Shown: positions 16,372 to 25,378, counted from the first letter of the stretch. The stretch: 64,000 nt of DNA from Paenibacillus sp. PK3_47 (GCF_023520895.1 NZ_CP026029.1:6742832-6806831), one strand, 5' to 3'. The notes: generated by a model from the letters alone, not told the origin. Program-made: numbers and translations.

Positions 16372-18116
16372 TGTCCTGCCTCCTTACCTGACAGCTGGGA
16401 CTTGCAGATCTCCTGATACACACTGCAGCTCTCCAGCAGCTCGTCATGACTGCCGGTGCCGGCAATCCGCCCTTCATCAAAAACAATAATCCGGTCTGCC
16501 TGCTGCACCGTGCTTACCCGCTGCGAGACGAGCAGTACGGTCGTATTCCCGCTGTACGCCTTCAGCGCACGGCGCAGCGCGGCGTCAGTGGCGAAATCCA
16601 GCGCGCTGGAGGAATCATCAAGGATAAGGATAGGCGGCTTCCCGACCACAGCACGGGCAATCGTCAGCCGCTGCTTTTGCCCGCCGGACAAATTTCTGCC
16701 GCCGCGGGCTACAGCGGTATCGAGTCCCTCCGGCAGCTTGGCAATAAACTCCTCCGCCTGGGCCACTGCAGCAGCCTGCATAAGCTCATCCACGGATGCA
16801 TCCGCCTTGCCCCAGCGGATATTATCGGCAATGGTTCCGCTGAACAGCAGCGCCTTCTGGGGAACCATACCGATTCTGCCCCGCAGCTGTTCCAGCGGAA
16901 ACTGCTTTACGTTCACGCCGTCAATTCTGACTTCTCCTGCGGCAGCATCATAAAAGCGGGAAATCAGGTTCACGAATGTGGACTTGCCCGAGCCGGTGCT
17001 GCCGATCAGTCCGACCGTTTCCCCGCGGTTAATCGTCACCGAAATATCATTCAGTGCCAGTTCACCCGTAGCATGATATCTGAAGGACACATGCTCAAAG
17101 GCAACAGCCGGCGCATTCCTGTCTTCCTGCGGGAGTGCAGGATTGCCGGCATCAGCGATCGAGGTCACCGCAGCCAGCACTTCATTTACCCGGTTTGCCG
17201 AGGAAGACGCTTTGGTGAACAGGATGACCAGATTGGACACCACGATCAGGGCAAGCAGAATTTGAGTGACATAGTTGATAAAAGCAATAATCTCGCCCTG
17301 GGACAGCCTTCCTGCATTGATTTGGAACCCGCCTGCCCAGAGAATGGCGATAATTGCCGCATTCACTACTAGGGTAGTCAACGGTCCCAGCCAGGCGGCA
17401 ATCCGTCCGACCCGGATCGCCGTTGCCGTCAAATCCTCCGAAGCCGCATCAAAACGCTGCTTTTCGCGCCTGGACTTGGCAAAGGCGCGGATGACCCGGA
17501 TGCCGGACAGATTCTCGCTGAGCACCAGCGCCAGGCTATCCAGCTTCTGCTGGTATTTGCGGTACAGCGGCGCGCTGCGGGTGATTATATAATACAAAAT
17601 GATCCCGAACACCGGAGTCGCCGCAAGCAAAATAAGCGACAGCCGGAAATCAAGAATCATCGACATGATTATCGCCCCGATGCAGATGAACGGCGCACGG
17701 ACAACGAGCCGGATCAGCATGGCCACGGCAACCTGCAGCTGATTCACATCGTTCGTCAGCCGGTTGATAAGCGAAGGGGTACCGAACGTGTCCAGTTCAG
17801 CATAAGACAGCGAAGAAATATGCTTGAACATCTTGTTGCGCAGCGAAGTTCCAAAACCCTGGGAGGCCCTGGCCGCATAATACTGGCAGATCATGGAGCA
17901 GCCGAAGCCGAGCAATGTCATGACGATCATCAGCGCACCCATCCGGTATACATATCCGCTGTCACGGTTACCGATCCCGTGATTAACGATCAGGGCCACT
18001 ACAGTAGGCAGCAGCAGTTCCAGGATCGCCTCCAGCAGCTTGAAGATCGGCCCCAGGACCGTTTCTTTCCTGTAGGGCTTAAGAAATACAGCAATTTTAA
18101 ACACAGCAATCCTCAC
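16368..18116 (-). CDS. ABC exporter half-transporter, degenerate-site subunit
   Basis: A 582-residue half-transporter with six membrane helices and an ATPase domain. Walker A is GSTGSGKST and the signature LSGGQ, but Walker B reads LILDDSSS (Asp instead of Glu) and the switch His is replaced by Gln (VSQRVST). Both changes mark the degenerate site of heterodimeric exporters. It is the first gene of the two-gene operon and is divergent from a LysR regulator, with a palindrome between them. Substrate unknown; drugs, peptides or lipids are possible. Confidence 0.93.
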   Translation of the reverse strand: MRIAVFKIAVFLKPYRKETVLGPIFKLLEAILELLLPTVVALIVNHGIGNRDSGYVYRMGALMIVMTLLGFGCSMICQYYAARASQGFGTSLRNKMFKHISSLSYAELDTFGTPSLINRLTNDVNQLQVAVAMLIRLVVRAPFICIGAIIMSMILDFRLSLILLAATPVFGIILYYIITRSAPLYRKYQQKLDSLALVLSENLSGIRVIRAFAKSRREKQRFDAASEDLTATAIRVGRIAAWLGPLTTLVVNAAIIAILWAGGFQINAGRLSQGEIIAFINYVTQILLALIVVSNLVILFTKASSSANRVNEVLAAVTSIADAGNPALPQEDRNAPAVAFEHVSFRYHATGELALNDISVTINRGETVGLIGSTGSGKSTFVNLISRFYDAAAGEVRIDGVNVKQFPLEQLRGRIGMVPQKALLFSGTIADNIRWGKADASVDELMQAAAVAQAEEFIAKLPEGLDTAVARGGRNLSGGQKQRLTIARAVVGKPPILILDDSSSALDFATDAALRRALKAYSGNTTVLLVSQRVSTVQQADRIIVFDEGRIAGTGSHDELLESCSVYQEICKSQLSGKEAGQ

Positions 18117-18205
18117 CTAACTTCTTGAATTATGTAACAGCTATGAATCCTGTAAAAGACACGTTATGATTATGTCATATCTGTTATCATATTAATAATA
18201 TTGGT

Positions 18206-18226
18206 TTCGTATCCCTGCGATACGAA
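18206..18226. promoter_or_regulatory. LysR-type palindrome between lysR and the ABC exporter
   Basis: TTCGTATC-5-GATACGAA is a perfect 8-bp inverted repeat lying 30 bases before the lysR start and 90 bases before the exporter start. Its size and spacing suit a LysR-type recognition site, so one dimer could control both directions. Confidence 0.7.
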
Positions 18227-18255
18227 TTACATATGTTATGACCCGGAGGTTAGCT

Positions 18256-19128
18256 ATGGACATAAGACAGCTCAAATATTTTTTGGCTATTGCCGAGGAA
18301 GGACAAATCACTTCAGCAGCACGCAAGCTGCAGATGGCACAGCCGCCGCTCAGCCAGCAGTTGAAGCTGCTGGAGGAAGAGCTTGGCGTCAAGCTGGTGG
18401 AGCGGGGACCGCGCAGTATTCAGCTGACTGATGCCGGAATTATTCTGCGGGAACGGGCTCAGCAGATTCTGGAGCTGACCGATTCTACTGCACGGGAGCT
18501 TAAAGATTATGTAAAGGGCGTATCGGGCACGCTTTCTCTCGGCACCGTCTCTTCTTCGGCATCGACTTTGCTTCAGGAGCGGCTGCTGGAGTTCCATCAC
18601 CGCTATTCCGATGTGAAGTTCGAGATTCATGAGGGCAACACTTACCGGATCCTGGATCTGCTGCACAAAGGCATAATAGAGGTCGGAATCGTCCGTACAC
18701 CTTTCAGCAGTGCGGGCCTGGATTGTATCTATACGGCAACGGAACCTATGATTGCCGTAATGTCTCCAGAGTATGACTGGACCGGGGAACGGACAGTCAT
18801 TGACATCAGTGAGCTGCAGCATCAGCCGCTGATCATTTACCGGCGGTTCGAGCGGCTTATCCGTGAGACCTGTCTGGAGCACGGCTTTGACCCGCAGTTC
18901 TTCTGCATGAATGATGATGCCCGCACCACCCTGCTGTGGGCCAATGCCGGCTTTGGTGTCGGTATTATTCCAAGATCTGCTTACAGACTTGCTGACAACA
19001 GCAACCTGGCCGCCAAAGAAATCCGCAGCGACTCGCTGAACACCCGGATCGCTGCCGTCTGGCTCAAAGACAAATACCTGTCCGCTCTGGCGGTGAAATT
19101 TATCGGGATTTTTCAGCCTAAGCATTAG
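18256..19128 (+). CDS. LysR-family transcription regulator
   Basis: A 290-residue regulator. The start at ATG 18256 follows CGGAGG by 6 bases and begins MDIRQLKYFLAIAEEG, the usual LysR opening; the frame extends 18 bases upstream without a good ribosome binding site. The winged helix spans residues 1-60 (QITSAARKLQMAQPPLSQQL) and the periplasmic-binding-like ligand domain residues 90-290. It resembles the BsdA/CynR-type group that faces exporter or decarboxylase operons. It likely controls the divergent ABC exporter. The inducer is unknown. Confidence 0.88.
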   Translation: MDIRQLKYFLAIAEEGQITSAARKLQMAQPPLSQQLKLLEEELGVKLVERGPRSIQLTDAGIILRERAQQILELTDSTARELKDYVKGVSGTLSLGTVSSSASTLLQERLLEFHHRYSDVKFEIHEGNTYRILDLLHKGIIEVGIVRTPFSSAGLDCIYTATEPMIAVMSPEYDWTGERTVIDISELQHQPLIIYRRFERLIRETCLEHGFDPQFFCMNDDARTTLLWANAGFGVGIIPRSAYRLADNSNLAAKEIRSDSLNTRIAAVWLKDKYLSALAVKFIGIFQPKH

Positions 19129-19144
19129 CTGAGCGATCCTCTAT

Positions 19145-19205
19145 AAATGAAACAGCGACAGCAAAGGACTGGAGAATAAAGTCCTGAACCGTCGCTGTTT
19201 CATTT
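19145..19205. terminator. Bidirectional terminator between lysR and the MDR gene
   Basis: AAATGAAACAGCGAC and GTCGCTGTTTCATTT form a perfect 15-bp stem; an inner AGGACT/AGTCCT pair lengthens it. It serves the lysR gene from the left and the oxidoreductase gene from the right. Confidence 0.85.
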
Positions 19206-19234
19206 AACTAACTTGTGAGTGAAGGACGTTTATA

Positions 19235-20155
19235 TTAAGTGCCGTCCATTCGTGTTACAGTTATAACCACATTGCCCTTCTTATGTTTTTGCTCGACATA
19301 ACGATGGGCATCTGGAATTTGTTCTAACGAATAGCGTCTATCAATGACGGGTTTAATATGTCCCGCTTCAAGCTGCTCCTGCAGAAAGATAAGGTCTTCT
19401 ACGCGGGGCTTTTGTGACATATGCACACTAACATAATTTCCGTCCGGACGCAGTGCTTTTTTGAATGTTGATTTATTGATATTCGATACCGGTTTCCCGA
19501 CGGCATCAAAGATTAAATCATAGGTTTCTTCAAGCGCCAAGAAATCCTGCTTCGTATAATCTACGACCCGGTTCGCTCCTATAGAGCTTACCATCTCAAG
19601 ATTGGCAGTACTGCATACCGCTGTTACATCTGCCCCGTAATATTTGGCAAGCTGCACCGCATAAGTACCCACACTTCCAGAGGCTCCATAAATAAGAACC
19701 TTCTTTCCGCTCGCGATATTCCCTTGCCTTAGAAAGTTCAATGCAGTTGTTCCCCCGACAGGAACAGCCGCAGCCTCCTCAAAGCTCACATTGGCCGGTT
19801 TGATGGCCACCATACCATCTTCAGGCAAACATTTGTACTCGGCATAGGCACCGAACCCAAAACCGCACGACGCAAATACTTGATCACCGGCTTTAAATCT
19901 TGATACATCTTTGCCTGCAGCTTCCACTTCCCCAGCTAACTCAAACCCCAATATGGTAACTTTTTTGGGTCTTAAGAGACCATTGTACAATCTTGCAAGG
20001 TAGGGTTCGGCCTTACGCATGCGCCAGTCACCCGCTGATACCGTTGTTGCATATATTCTGACCAGTATTTCATGATCTCCGGGTGCGGGTTTCTCCAGCT
20101 CCTTCAGATGAAGAACATCGGGCGGCCCGTATTTGGCATATACAATTGCTCTCAT
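19235..20155 (-). CDS. NAD(P)-dependent alcohol dehydrogenase/quinone reductase (MDR family)
   Basis: A 306-residue medium-chain dehydrogenase/reductase. The N-terminal GroES-like part (residues 1-115) lacks the zinc-ligand cysteines, so it is the zinc-free quinone reductase/enoyl reductase type. The Rossmann part contains IYGASGSVGTYAVQLAKYYGADVTAVCST and the GANRVVDY segment. GGAGGGG precedes the ATG by a normal distance. It probably reduces quinones or reactive enones with NADPH; the exact substrate is not evident. It stands alone between two terminators or promoters. Confidence 0.87.
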   Translation of the reverse strand: MRAIVYAKYGPPDVLHLKELEKPAPGDHEILVRIYATTVSAGDWRMRKAEPYLARLYNGLLRPKKVTILGFELAGEVEAAGKDVSRFKAGDQVFASCGFGFGAYAEYKCLPEDGMVAIKPANVSFEEAAAVPVGGTTALNFLRQGNIASGKKVLIYGASGSVGTYAVQLAKYYGADVTAVCSTANLEMVSSIGANRVVDYTKQDFLALEETYDLIFDAVGKPVSNINKSTFKKALRPDGNYVSVHMSQKPRVEDLIFLQEQLEAGHIKPVIDRRYSLEQIPDAHRYVEQKHKKGNVVITVTRMDGT

Positions 20156-20246
20156 CCTTTCCCCTCCTTGATTGTACTTTTTCCATATTACAAGAGCGGG
20201 AACATCGCGGCAGCAGTGTCGCTGAACAACCCTTTTCTCTCCTTTG

Positions 20247-20468
20247 CTAATCTATGCTATCTCCATAAAAGAATATTTCTTCCAAAGGCAAGCTAAAGGC
20301 ATGGGCAATGCGAAAGGCCAGTTCCAGTGAGGGGGAGTAGTTTCCTTTTTCAAGAGCCACGATCGTTTGCCTGGTTACACCCACCTTGTCGGCCAGCTGC
20401 TGCTGGGTCATTTCATCATGATTGAATCGCAGTTTTCTGATGTGATTGCCAACAAGAACTTTACCCAT
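20247..20468 (-). CDS. Small XRE-family DNA-binding protein
   Basis: A 73-residue protein consisting of one helix-turn-helix (TQQQLADKVGVTRQTIVALEKGNYSPS) and the trailing LPLEEIFFY segment, the typical layout of YgzD/YozG-like regulators. It follows a membrane-protein gene after one base, with AAGGAG 8 bases before the ATG. Such pairs are frequent in Firmicutes; the small regulator usually represses its own operon. The signal and targets are unknown. Confidence 0.9.
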   Translation of the reverse strand: MGKVLVGNHIRKLRFNHDEMTQQQLADKVGVTRQTIVALEKGNYSPSLELAFRIAHAFSLPLEEIFFYGDSID

Positions 20469-20469
20469 C

Positions 20470-20916
20470 TTAGACTCCTTTCCTGTAGTAATACAGTCTC
20501 GATATTGAACCCGTTACGTCTGAAAAAAATCCGGAGACGATTAGGACGATGAACATCACCTTTAAGGGCTGGTCTATCACCAATGAGCCCATAGCCAGCA
20601 GAAAGCCAGTGACAAAGATGGCAAATGAATTCCGGAAGGCCAGCAAGCCGATGCGCTCATCCAGTTCATCCGCAAATGCAGGTTCCTTTTCACCCGTAGT
20701 AATCCGGAAGACGATATTAAAAATAATACTGATCACAATATGTGCAGCGACGGAAATAAGGGTCAATACAAGAACGAAGGATCCCCAGTAATGGAAGGTT
20801 ACTTTAGAATCCAACATTTCATTGGGGTACTCAGGGTACTTGAACAAGCAATACACAGTAAAAATGAGAATGGTGCTGATCAGCGATACGATGCTCTTCT
20901 TTTCTTGGTAAGTCAT
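20470..20916 (-). CDS. Four-helix membrane protein paired with the XRE regulator
   Basis: A 148-residue protein with four hydrophobic segments (around residues 8-27, 42-70, 92-112 and 117-137) and an acidic loop ADELDERIGLLAFRNSFA between helices 2 and 3. That loop resembles the conserved D-E-R motif of DUF2178-like membrane proteins, which commonly precede XRE genes. AAGGCGG lies before the ATG. No enzymatic motif is visible. The pair looks like a self-contained regulatory unit. Confidence 0.8.
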   Translation of the reverse strand: MTYQEKKSIVSLISTILIFTVYCLFKYPEYPNEMLDSKVTFHYWGSFVLVLTLISVAAHIVISIIFNIVFRITTGEKEPAFADELDERIGLLAFRNSFAIFVTGFLLAMGSLVIDQPLKVMFIVLIVSGFFSDVTGSISRLYYYRKGV

Positions 20917-20942
20917 GGATTACACCGCCTTCGACAAGGTAA

Positions 20943-20985
20943 AGTATACTAAACATAATGTATACCAAACTATACATCATGTCAA
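20943..20985 (-). promoter_or_regulatory. Promoter of the membrane protein-XRE operon with TATAC repeats
   Basis: TTGACA (20980-20985) and TACATT (20957-20962) are 17 bases apart on the minus strand. TATAC or GTATAC occurs three times between 20944 and 20975, a plausible operator for the XRE protein. Confidence 0.65.
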
Positions 20986-21033
20986 TTTTATTATACAAAA
21001 AAAGGCGATTCACCTTTTCCTCTGAACAACACC

Positions 21034-21070
21034 AAAAACCCGCCCCGGTCAGCACCGGAGGCGGGTTCTT
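21034..21070 (-). terminator. Terminator of htpG
   Basis: AACCCGCC and GGCGGGTT flank an inner CGGT/ACCG pair; the minus strand continues with a T run. It lies 38 bases after the htpG stop. Confidence 0.85.
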
Positions 21071-21107
21071 TCGGTTCAGAAGTCCACACGGCACCTAGCC
21101 GCCGACC

Positions 21108-22991
21108 TCACACCATGATTTTACAAATGTCGTTAGTAAATTGTACAGGATCACTGACCTGCAATCCTTCGATCAGCAGCGCCTGATTATACAGCAGGTT
21201 CGTGTACAGGCCCAGCTTTTCCTGGTCGCCTGAGGCAGCCTTCAGCGCTTTGAACACGTCATGATTGATGTTGATTTCCAGCACCTTGTCCGCCTGCACC
21301 TCCTGGCCGTTCGGCATGGCCTTGAGGATTTTTTCCATCTCGATCGTCAGCTCGCCTTCTGTGGAGAGACATACCGGATGGGACTTCAGCCGTTTGGAGG
21401 CTTTGACTGATTTTACTTTGCCGGCCAGAACGCCCTGCATTGCATCGAACAGTCCTTTGTTTTCGTTCTCTTCCTCTTCAGACGGTTTGTCTGCAGCATC
21501 CTCAATGCCGAGGTCACCGCTGGAGACGTTTTTGAATTCTTTTTCCTTATAAGACATGATCATCTTGATCGCGAACTCATCGATATCGTCGGTGAAGTAG
21601 AGAATTTCGTACCCCTTGTCCAGAACAAGCTCGGTTTGCGGCAGCTTCTCGATCCGTTCAGCCGATTCACCGGATGCATAGTAGATATACTTCTGGTCTT
21701 CCGGCATTCTTTCCACGTATTCAGCCAGTGTCACCAGTTTCTTCTCTTTGGAAGAGGTGAACATCAGCAGATCCTGCAGCGTGTCTTTTTCCATACCGTA
21801 GTCATTGTACACACCGAATTTCAGCTGTCTGCCAAAAGCTTTATAGAACGTTTCATACTTCTCTCTCTCATCCTTAAGCAGGCTCAGGAGCTGGCTCTTG
21901 ATCTTGCTCTTGATGTTCTTGGCAATCAGCGTCAGCTGGCGGTCATGCTGCAGCAGCTCGCGGGAGATGTTAAGCGACAGATCCTCGGAATCCACCATCC
22001 CTTTGACAAAGCTGAAGTAGTCAGGCAGCAGATCGCCGCATTTGTTCATGATCAGCACACCGTTGGAATAGAGCTCCAGACCTTTTTCATATTCCTTGGT
22101 GTAGTAGTCGAACGGAGTATTCTCAGGGATAAACAGAATCGCATTATAAACCACGGCGCCGTCGGCACTGATATGGATATGCTTCAAAGGCTTATCAAAG
22201 CCGTAGCGCTTCTCGTTGTAGAAGTTGTTGTAATCCTCTTCAGTCAGTTCATTTTTGTTCTTGCGCCAGATCGGCACCATGCTGTTGACGGTTTGCTCTT
22301 CAGTGGTTTGTTCAAACTCGCCCTCGCTGCCTTCCTTAGGCTTGCTGCTGGTAATATCCATCTTGATCGGGAAACGGATAAAATCGGAATACTTCTTGAT
22401 GATGGATTTCAGGCGGTATTCTTCCAGGAACTCATCGTAGTTGTCCTCTTCGGAGTTCGCTTTAATCTTAAGAATAATATCCGTACCTACGGTTTCCTTC
22501 TCGTAAGGCTCAATTGTATATCCGTCTGCACCCTGGGATTCCCATTTGAACGCCTGGTCGCTGCCCAGCGCTTTACTGATTACGGTAACATCGTCAGCCA
22601 CCATAAAAGCGGAATAGAAGCCGACCCCGAACTGCCCGATAATGTTGTGGCCGTCCTTCGCTTCGTTATCCTTCTTGAAGGCAAAAGATCCGCTGTTCGC
22701 AATAATCCCGAGGTTGTTCTCCAGCTCCTCCTGGGTCATCCCGATCCCTGTATCAGAGATGGTCAGCGTGCGGCTGTCCTTATCGGCAGTGACTTTAATG
22801 AAATAGTCCTCTTTATTGAACACCAGGCTGTCGTCGGCCAGTGCTTTGTAATAGATTTTGTCGATGGCATCGCTTGCATTGGAAATCAGCTCCCGCAGGA
22901 AAATCTCCCGCTGTGTGTAAATGGAGTTAATCATCATTTCCAGCAGTCGTTTGGATTCGGCTTTAAACTCTTTTTTGACCATGGATAACAT
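21108..22991 (-). CDS. htpG: Molecular chaperone HtpG (Hsp90)
   Basis: A 627-residue bacterial Hsp90. The N-terminal ATPase domain has EFKAESKRLLEMMINSIYTQREIFLRELISNASDA, the DTGIGM motif and GQFGVGFYS. The middle domain has the conserved SRE..Q segment (ISRELLQHDRQL), followed by a C-terminal dimerisation domain. It folds or holds client proteins in the cytoplasm. AAGGAG is close to the first ATG, while B. subtilis HtpG aligns from the fourth codon (MVKKEFKAES). A perfect CIRCE element sits in its promoter, so HrcA is expected to repress it. Confidence 0.96.
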   Translation of the reverse strand: MLSMVKKEFKAESKRLLEMMINSIYTQREIFLRELISNASDAIDKIYYKALADDSLVFNKEDYFIKVTADKDSRTLTISDTGIGMTQEELENNLGIIANSGSFAFKKDNEAKDGHNIIGQFGVGFYSAFMVADDVTVISKALGSDQAFKWESQGADGYTIEPYEKETVGTDIILKIKANSEEDNYDEFLEEYRLKSIIKKYSDFIRFPIKMDITSSKPKEGSEGEFEQTTEEQTVNSMVPIWRKNKNELTEEDYNNFYNEKRYGFDKPLKHIHISADGAVVYNAILFIPENTPFDYYTKEYEKGLELYSNGVLIMNKCGDLLPDYFSFVKGMVDSEDLSLNISRELLQHDRQLTLIAKNIKSKIKSQLLSLLKDEREKYETFYKAFGRQLKFGVYNDYGMEKDTLQDLLMFTSSKEKKLVTLAEYVERMPEDQKYIYYASGESAERIEKLPQTELVLDKGYEILYFTDDIDEFAIKMIMSYKEKEFKNVSSGDLGIEDAADKPSEEEENENKGLFDAMQGVLAGKVKSVKASKRLKSHPVCLSTEGELTIEMEKILKAMPNGQEVQADKVLEININHDVFKALKAASGDQEKLGLYTNLLYNQALLIEGLQVSDPVQFTNDICKIMV

Positions 22992-23033
22992 AATCTCCTT
23001 TCAAAAATAACCCTCTGATATCTTCCGGATGGT

Positions 23034-23060
23034 TTAGCACTCCAATAAGGTGAGTGCTAA
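23034..23060 (-). promoter_or_regulatory. CIRCE operator (HrcA site) of htpG
   Basis: TTAGCACTC-9-GAGTGCTAA, an exact match to the CIRCE consensus. It lies just downstream of the -10 box and about 45 bases before htpG, so bound HrcA would block transcription. Confidence 0.95.
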
Positions 23061-23070
23061 CACTCCCTTT

Positions 23071-23100
23071 TATATATCATATTACCGTTTTTGGTGTCAA
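23071..23100 (-). promoter_or_regulatory. Promoter of htpG
   Basis: On the minus strand TTGACA (23095-23100) and TATATA (23071-23076) are 18 bases apart, immediately upstream of the CIRCE element. A housekeeping sigma-A promoter. Confidence 0.75.
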
Positions 23101-23156
23101 TATCTTGCTGCATAGCTGTATCCTTTCGACAATAAAAATGCACGGCATTCCGGCCT

Positions 23157-23849
23157 TTATATATGTAGTGATCCGCCATGGTAGCAGTAATAGTGTCTGG
23201 CCTGCAGGCTTTTCAGCAGCTCCAGGGACTTTGCAGCTTCCTGCAGATCCAGGCAGAATTGCGGATTGGCCACCAGCAGCTCCGTACCTCCATCCTCTAT
23301 GTAAGCCGCATCACCTGTAATGACGCTGCCGAGTTCAGGCAGGTGTAATGAGATATGCCCTGACGTATGGCCTGGTGTAGCCATAATCCGGAAGGCTCCG
23401 TCCAGCAGCCAATCCCCGTCCCGTACGGTCCGGTCAACCGGAACATGCCGCAGGCTTTTTAACGTATCCACAAAGGATTGTCCGAATTCCTTCTGCTCTT
23501 CCGGCATATCCGCGAGCAAATTCTCCGCCTGCACTAACCGTTCGGATTTCACCTCACCGCTGATAAAGCCAGCCTCCCGTTCACCTGCTATAATTGTTAC
23601 TCCGGGATACTTCTGTTTAAAATCATAAAGGGACCCGATATGGTCGTCATCATAATGGGTAATTACGATATGCTTCAGCTGCCCGAGATCATATCCCTGC
23701 TCCTTTACCGCACTTTCAATCAGAGGCAGAAATCCGGGATACCCCGTATCAACCAGGGTTAGTTCATTATTCATTTCGATCAGGCTCGGATAAATATAGT
23801 ACGTCTGTCCTTCATACATAAATTGAACCGGAAGCTCAATAATTTTCAT
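23157..23849 (-). CDS. Metallo-beta-lactamase-fold hydrolase
   Basis: A 230-residue protein; the start at ATG 23849 is chosen because GGAGGA lies 6 bases upstream. Metal ligands are visible in THYDDDHIG (the HxHxDH motif with Tyr for the second position), the His of PGHTSGH and the Asp of GDAAY, with a final His in YHGG. The family includes glyoxalase II-like and lactonase-like enzymes. No specific substrate can be named. The 32-base gap to the GNAT gene suggests a two-gene unit with it. Confidence 0.87.
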   Translation of the reverse strand: MKIIELPVQFMYEGQTYYIYPSLIEMNNELTLVDTGYPGFLPLIESAVKEQGYDLGQLKHIVITHYDDDHIGSLYDFKQKYPGVTIIAGEREAGFISGEVKSERLVQAENLLADMPEEQKEFGQSFVDTLKSLRHVPVDRTVRDGDWLLDGAFRIMATPGHTSGHISLHLPELGSVITGDAAYIEDGGTELLVANPQFCLDLQEAAKSLELLKSLQARHYYCYHGGSLHI

Positions 23850-23885
23850 AGGTTCTCCTCCCATTTGTGACGCTGTTGTACGGAA

Positions 23886-24338
23886 TTACAATTTCATTTT
23901 CAGCCCGGTATGCGTCGCTTCAAATCCCAAATGCTCATAGAAACGCAAGGCATCCTCCCGCTGCTTATCCGTCGTCAGCTGAATCATCCGGCAGCCGCGT
24001 TCTTTGGCCCGCTGGACCGCCCGCCGGATCAGCTTGCTGCCGATCCCTTTACCTCTTTCTGCAGCTGCCGTCCGAACTCCTTCTATTGTTGCTCTCCAGC
24101 TGCCTTGATGGGTCAGATAAGGTGTAAAAGTAAGCTGCAGCACACCAACTACTGCATCATCCCGGCAGGCCACAATCAATTCATTATTCGGGTCCGCATC
24201 AATAGCTTCAAAAGCTGTGAAGTAGCTTTCAGGCAGGGGTGTTTCGTAACGCTCTCTGGCCCGGCCCAATTCGTCGTCTGCAAGCATTTGAACAACAGCA
24301 TTTAAATCATGTACTGTGGCGTTTCTGAAAAGGATCAT
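23886..24338 (-). CDS. GNAT-family N-acetyltransferase
   Basis: A 150-residue protein. The start at ATG 24338 has AGGAGGG 3 bases upstream and begins MILFRNATVHDL, the usual GNAT opening; the frame runs further upstream without support. The acetyl-CoA loop is ERGKGIGSKLIRRAV and the C-terminal strand DALRFYEHLGF. Substrate unknown. It overlaps the end of the upstream LysR gene by 32 bases, so translation is probably coupled. Confidence 0.88.
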   Translation of the reverse strand: MILFRNATVHDLNAVVQMLADDELGRARERYETPLPESYFTAFEAIDADPNNELIVACRDDAVVGVLQLTFTPYLTHQGSWRATIEGVRTAAAERGKGIGSKLIRRAVQRAKERGCRMIQLTTDKQREDALRFYEHLGFEATHTGLKMKL

Positions 24339-25257
24339 GTTCCCTCCTGAATTCCTCATACAACCGCCTGCTCTGCTTTGCCTTGCCATCCTCCAGCAGC
24401 ATCTGAATCAGGGATTGCAGCGGCAGTGATTTCCACTTCTTGGGGTGGATCAGCAGCTGAAGATCGAAATGAATCTCCGGATGGGCAAAAGAAAGCTCGG
24501 AGAGCGTCCCCCGCTCAATCTCCTCCTCAGCGACAATTCTCGGCAGCAGGGCTATGCCCAGACCGTTGCGGACGCAGCGCTTGATCGCTTCCAGATTGGA
24601 CAGCTCAAAGCCGATGCGGAAAATAATCCCGTGCTCCCGCAGCAGGTTCTCAAACAGGCTCCGGTAAATGCAGCTTTCTTCGGAAACAATCAGCTCGCAG
24701 TTATTCAAATCCTGTAAAGTTACGTTCGTAAGCCGGGCCAGCGGATGATCAGCCGGAGCCACCAGCACCAGCGGTTCATTGCGGATGATCGTGCGCTGCA
24801 GTACAGAATCACTGCTGTTCCTGTCCAGCATCAGGCCGATATCCACCTCACCGTCCCTGATTTTGGCCACCAGATTGGCCTCCTGCTCTGTCTGCAGTGA
24901 AATATTGAGGCCGGGGAACGTGGTGCGCAGCTGCTGCAAAAACGGCGGCAGATAAAAAGCGGCCAGCGAATCGATCGTCCCGATCGTCAGCGTTCCGCCG
25001 ATCTGCTGGGCAATTGTTTCTTTGGAGCGGTCATATAAATCAAGAATTTCCACGAACAGCTTCAGCAGCTCTTCCCCGGGAGGCGTTAAACGCAAGGCGC
25101 GTCCATGCCGCTCCATCAAAGGTACTCCATACTCTTTCTCGATCTTTTGAATTTGCATCGTCACACTCGACTGGGCATAACCAAGCTCTTCTGCCGCACG
25201 GGTAAAGCTCTGCCGTTTGGCTACTTCACGGAAAGTCCGCATATATGTTAAATCCAT
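24307..25257 (-). CDS. LysR-family transcription regulator
   Basis: A 316-residue regulator. The ATG at 25257 starts MDLTYMRTFREVAKRQSFTRAAEELGYAQS, the normal LysR start; AGGGTG lies just upstream. The frame's 14 extra upstream codons are unlikely to be translated. The ligand domain resembles the CysL/CbbR-like group (GTLTIGTIDSLAAFYLPPFL). It is divergent from a DapA-family gene and co-directional with the GNAT and MBL genes. It probably regulates the dapA-like gene; the inducer may be that enzyme's substrate. Confidence 0.88.
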   Translation of the reverse strand: MDLTYMRTFREVAKRQSFTRAAEELGYAQSSVTMQIQKIEKEYGVPLMERHGRALRLTPPGEELLKLFVEILDLYDRSKETIAQQIGGTLTIGTIDSLAAFYLPPFLQQLRTTFPGLNISLQTEQEANLVAKIRDGEVDIGLMLDRNSSDSVLQRTIIRNEPLVLVAPADHPLARLTNVTLQDLNNCELIVSEESCIYRSLFENLLREHGIIFRIGFELSNLEAIKRCVRNGLGIALLPRIVAEEEIERGTLSELSFAHPEIHFDLQLLIHPKKWKSLPLQSLIQMLLEDGKAKQSRRLYEEFRREHDPFQKRHST

Positions 25258-25315
25258 TGTTTTCACCCTAACATCAATAATAATGATGACCCATATCATT
25301 TATTATAGATAACGC

Positions 25316-25344
25316 CGATGAAATATTCCATGCTAAAGTATAAT
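25316..25344 (+). promoter_or_regulatory. Possible activator-dependent promoter of the dapA-like gene
   Basis: A perfect TATAAT (25339-25344) has no good -35 box (CGATGA at 17 bases), which is typical of LysR-activated promoters. Confidence 0.45.
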
Positions 25345-25378
25345 AAAAGAGGATTTATACACTTGGAGGACGATATTC

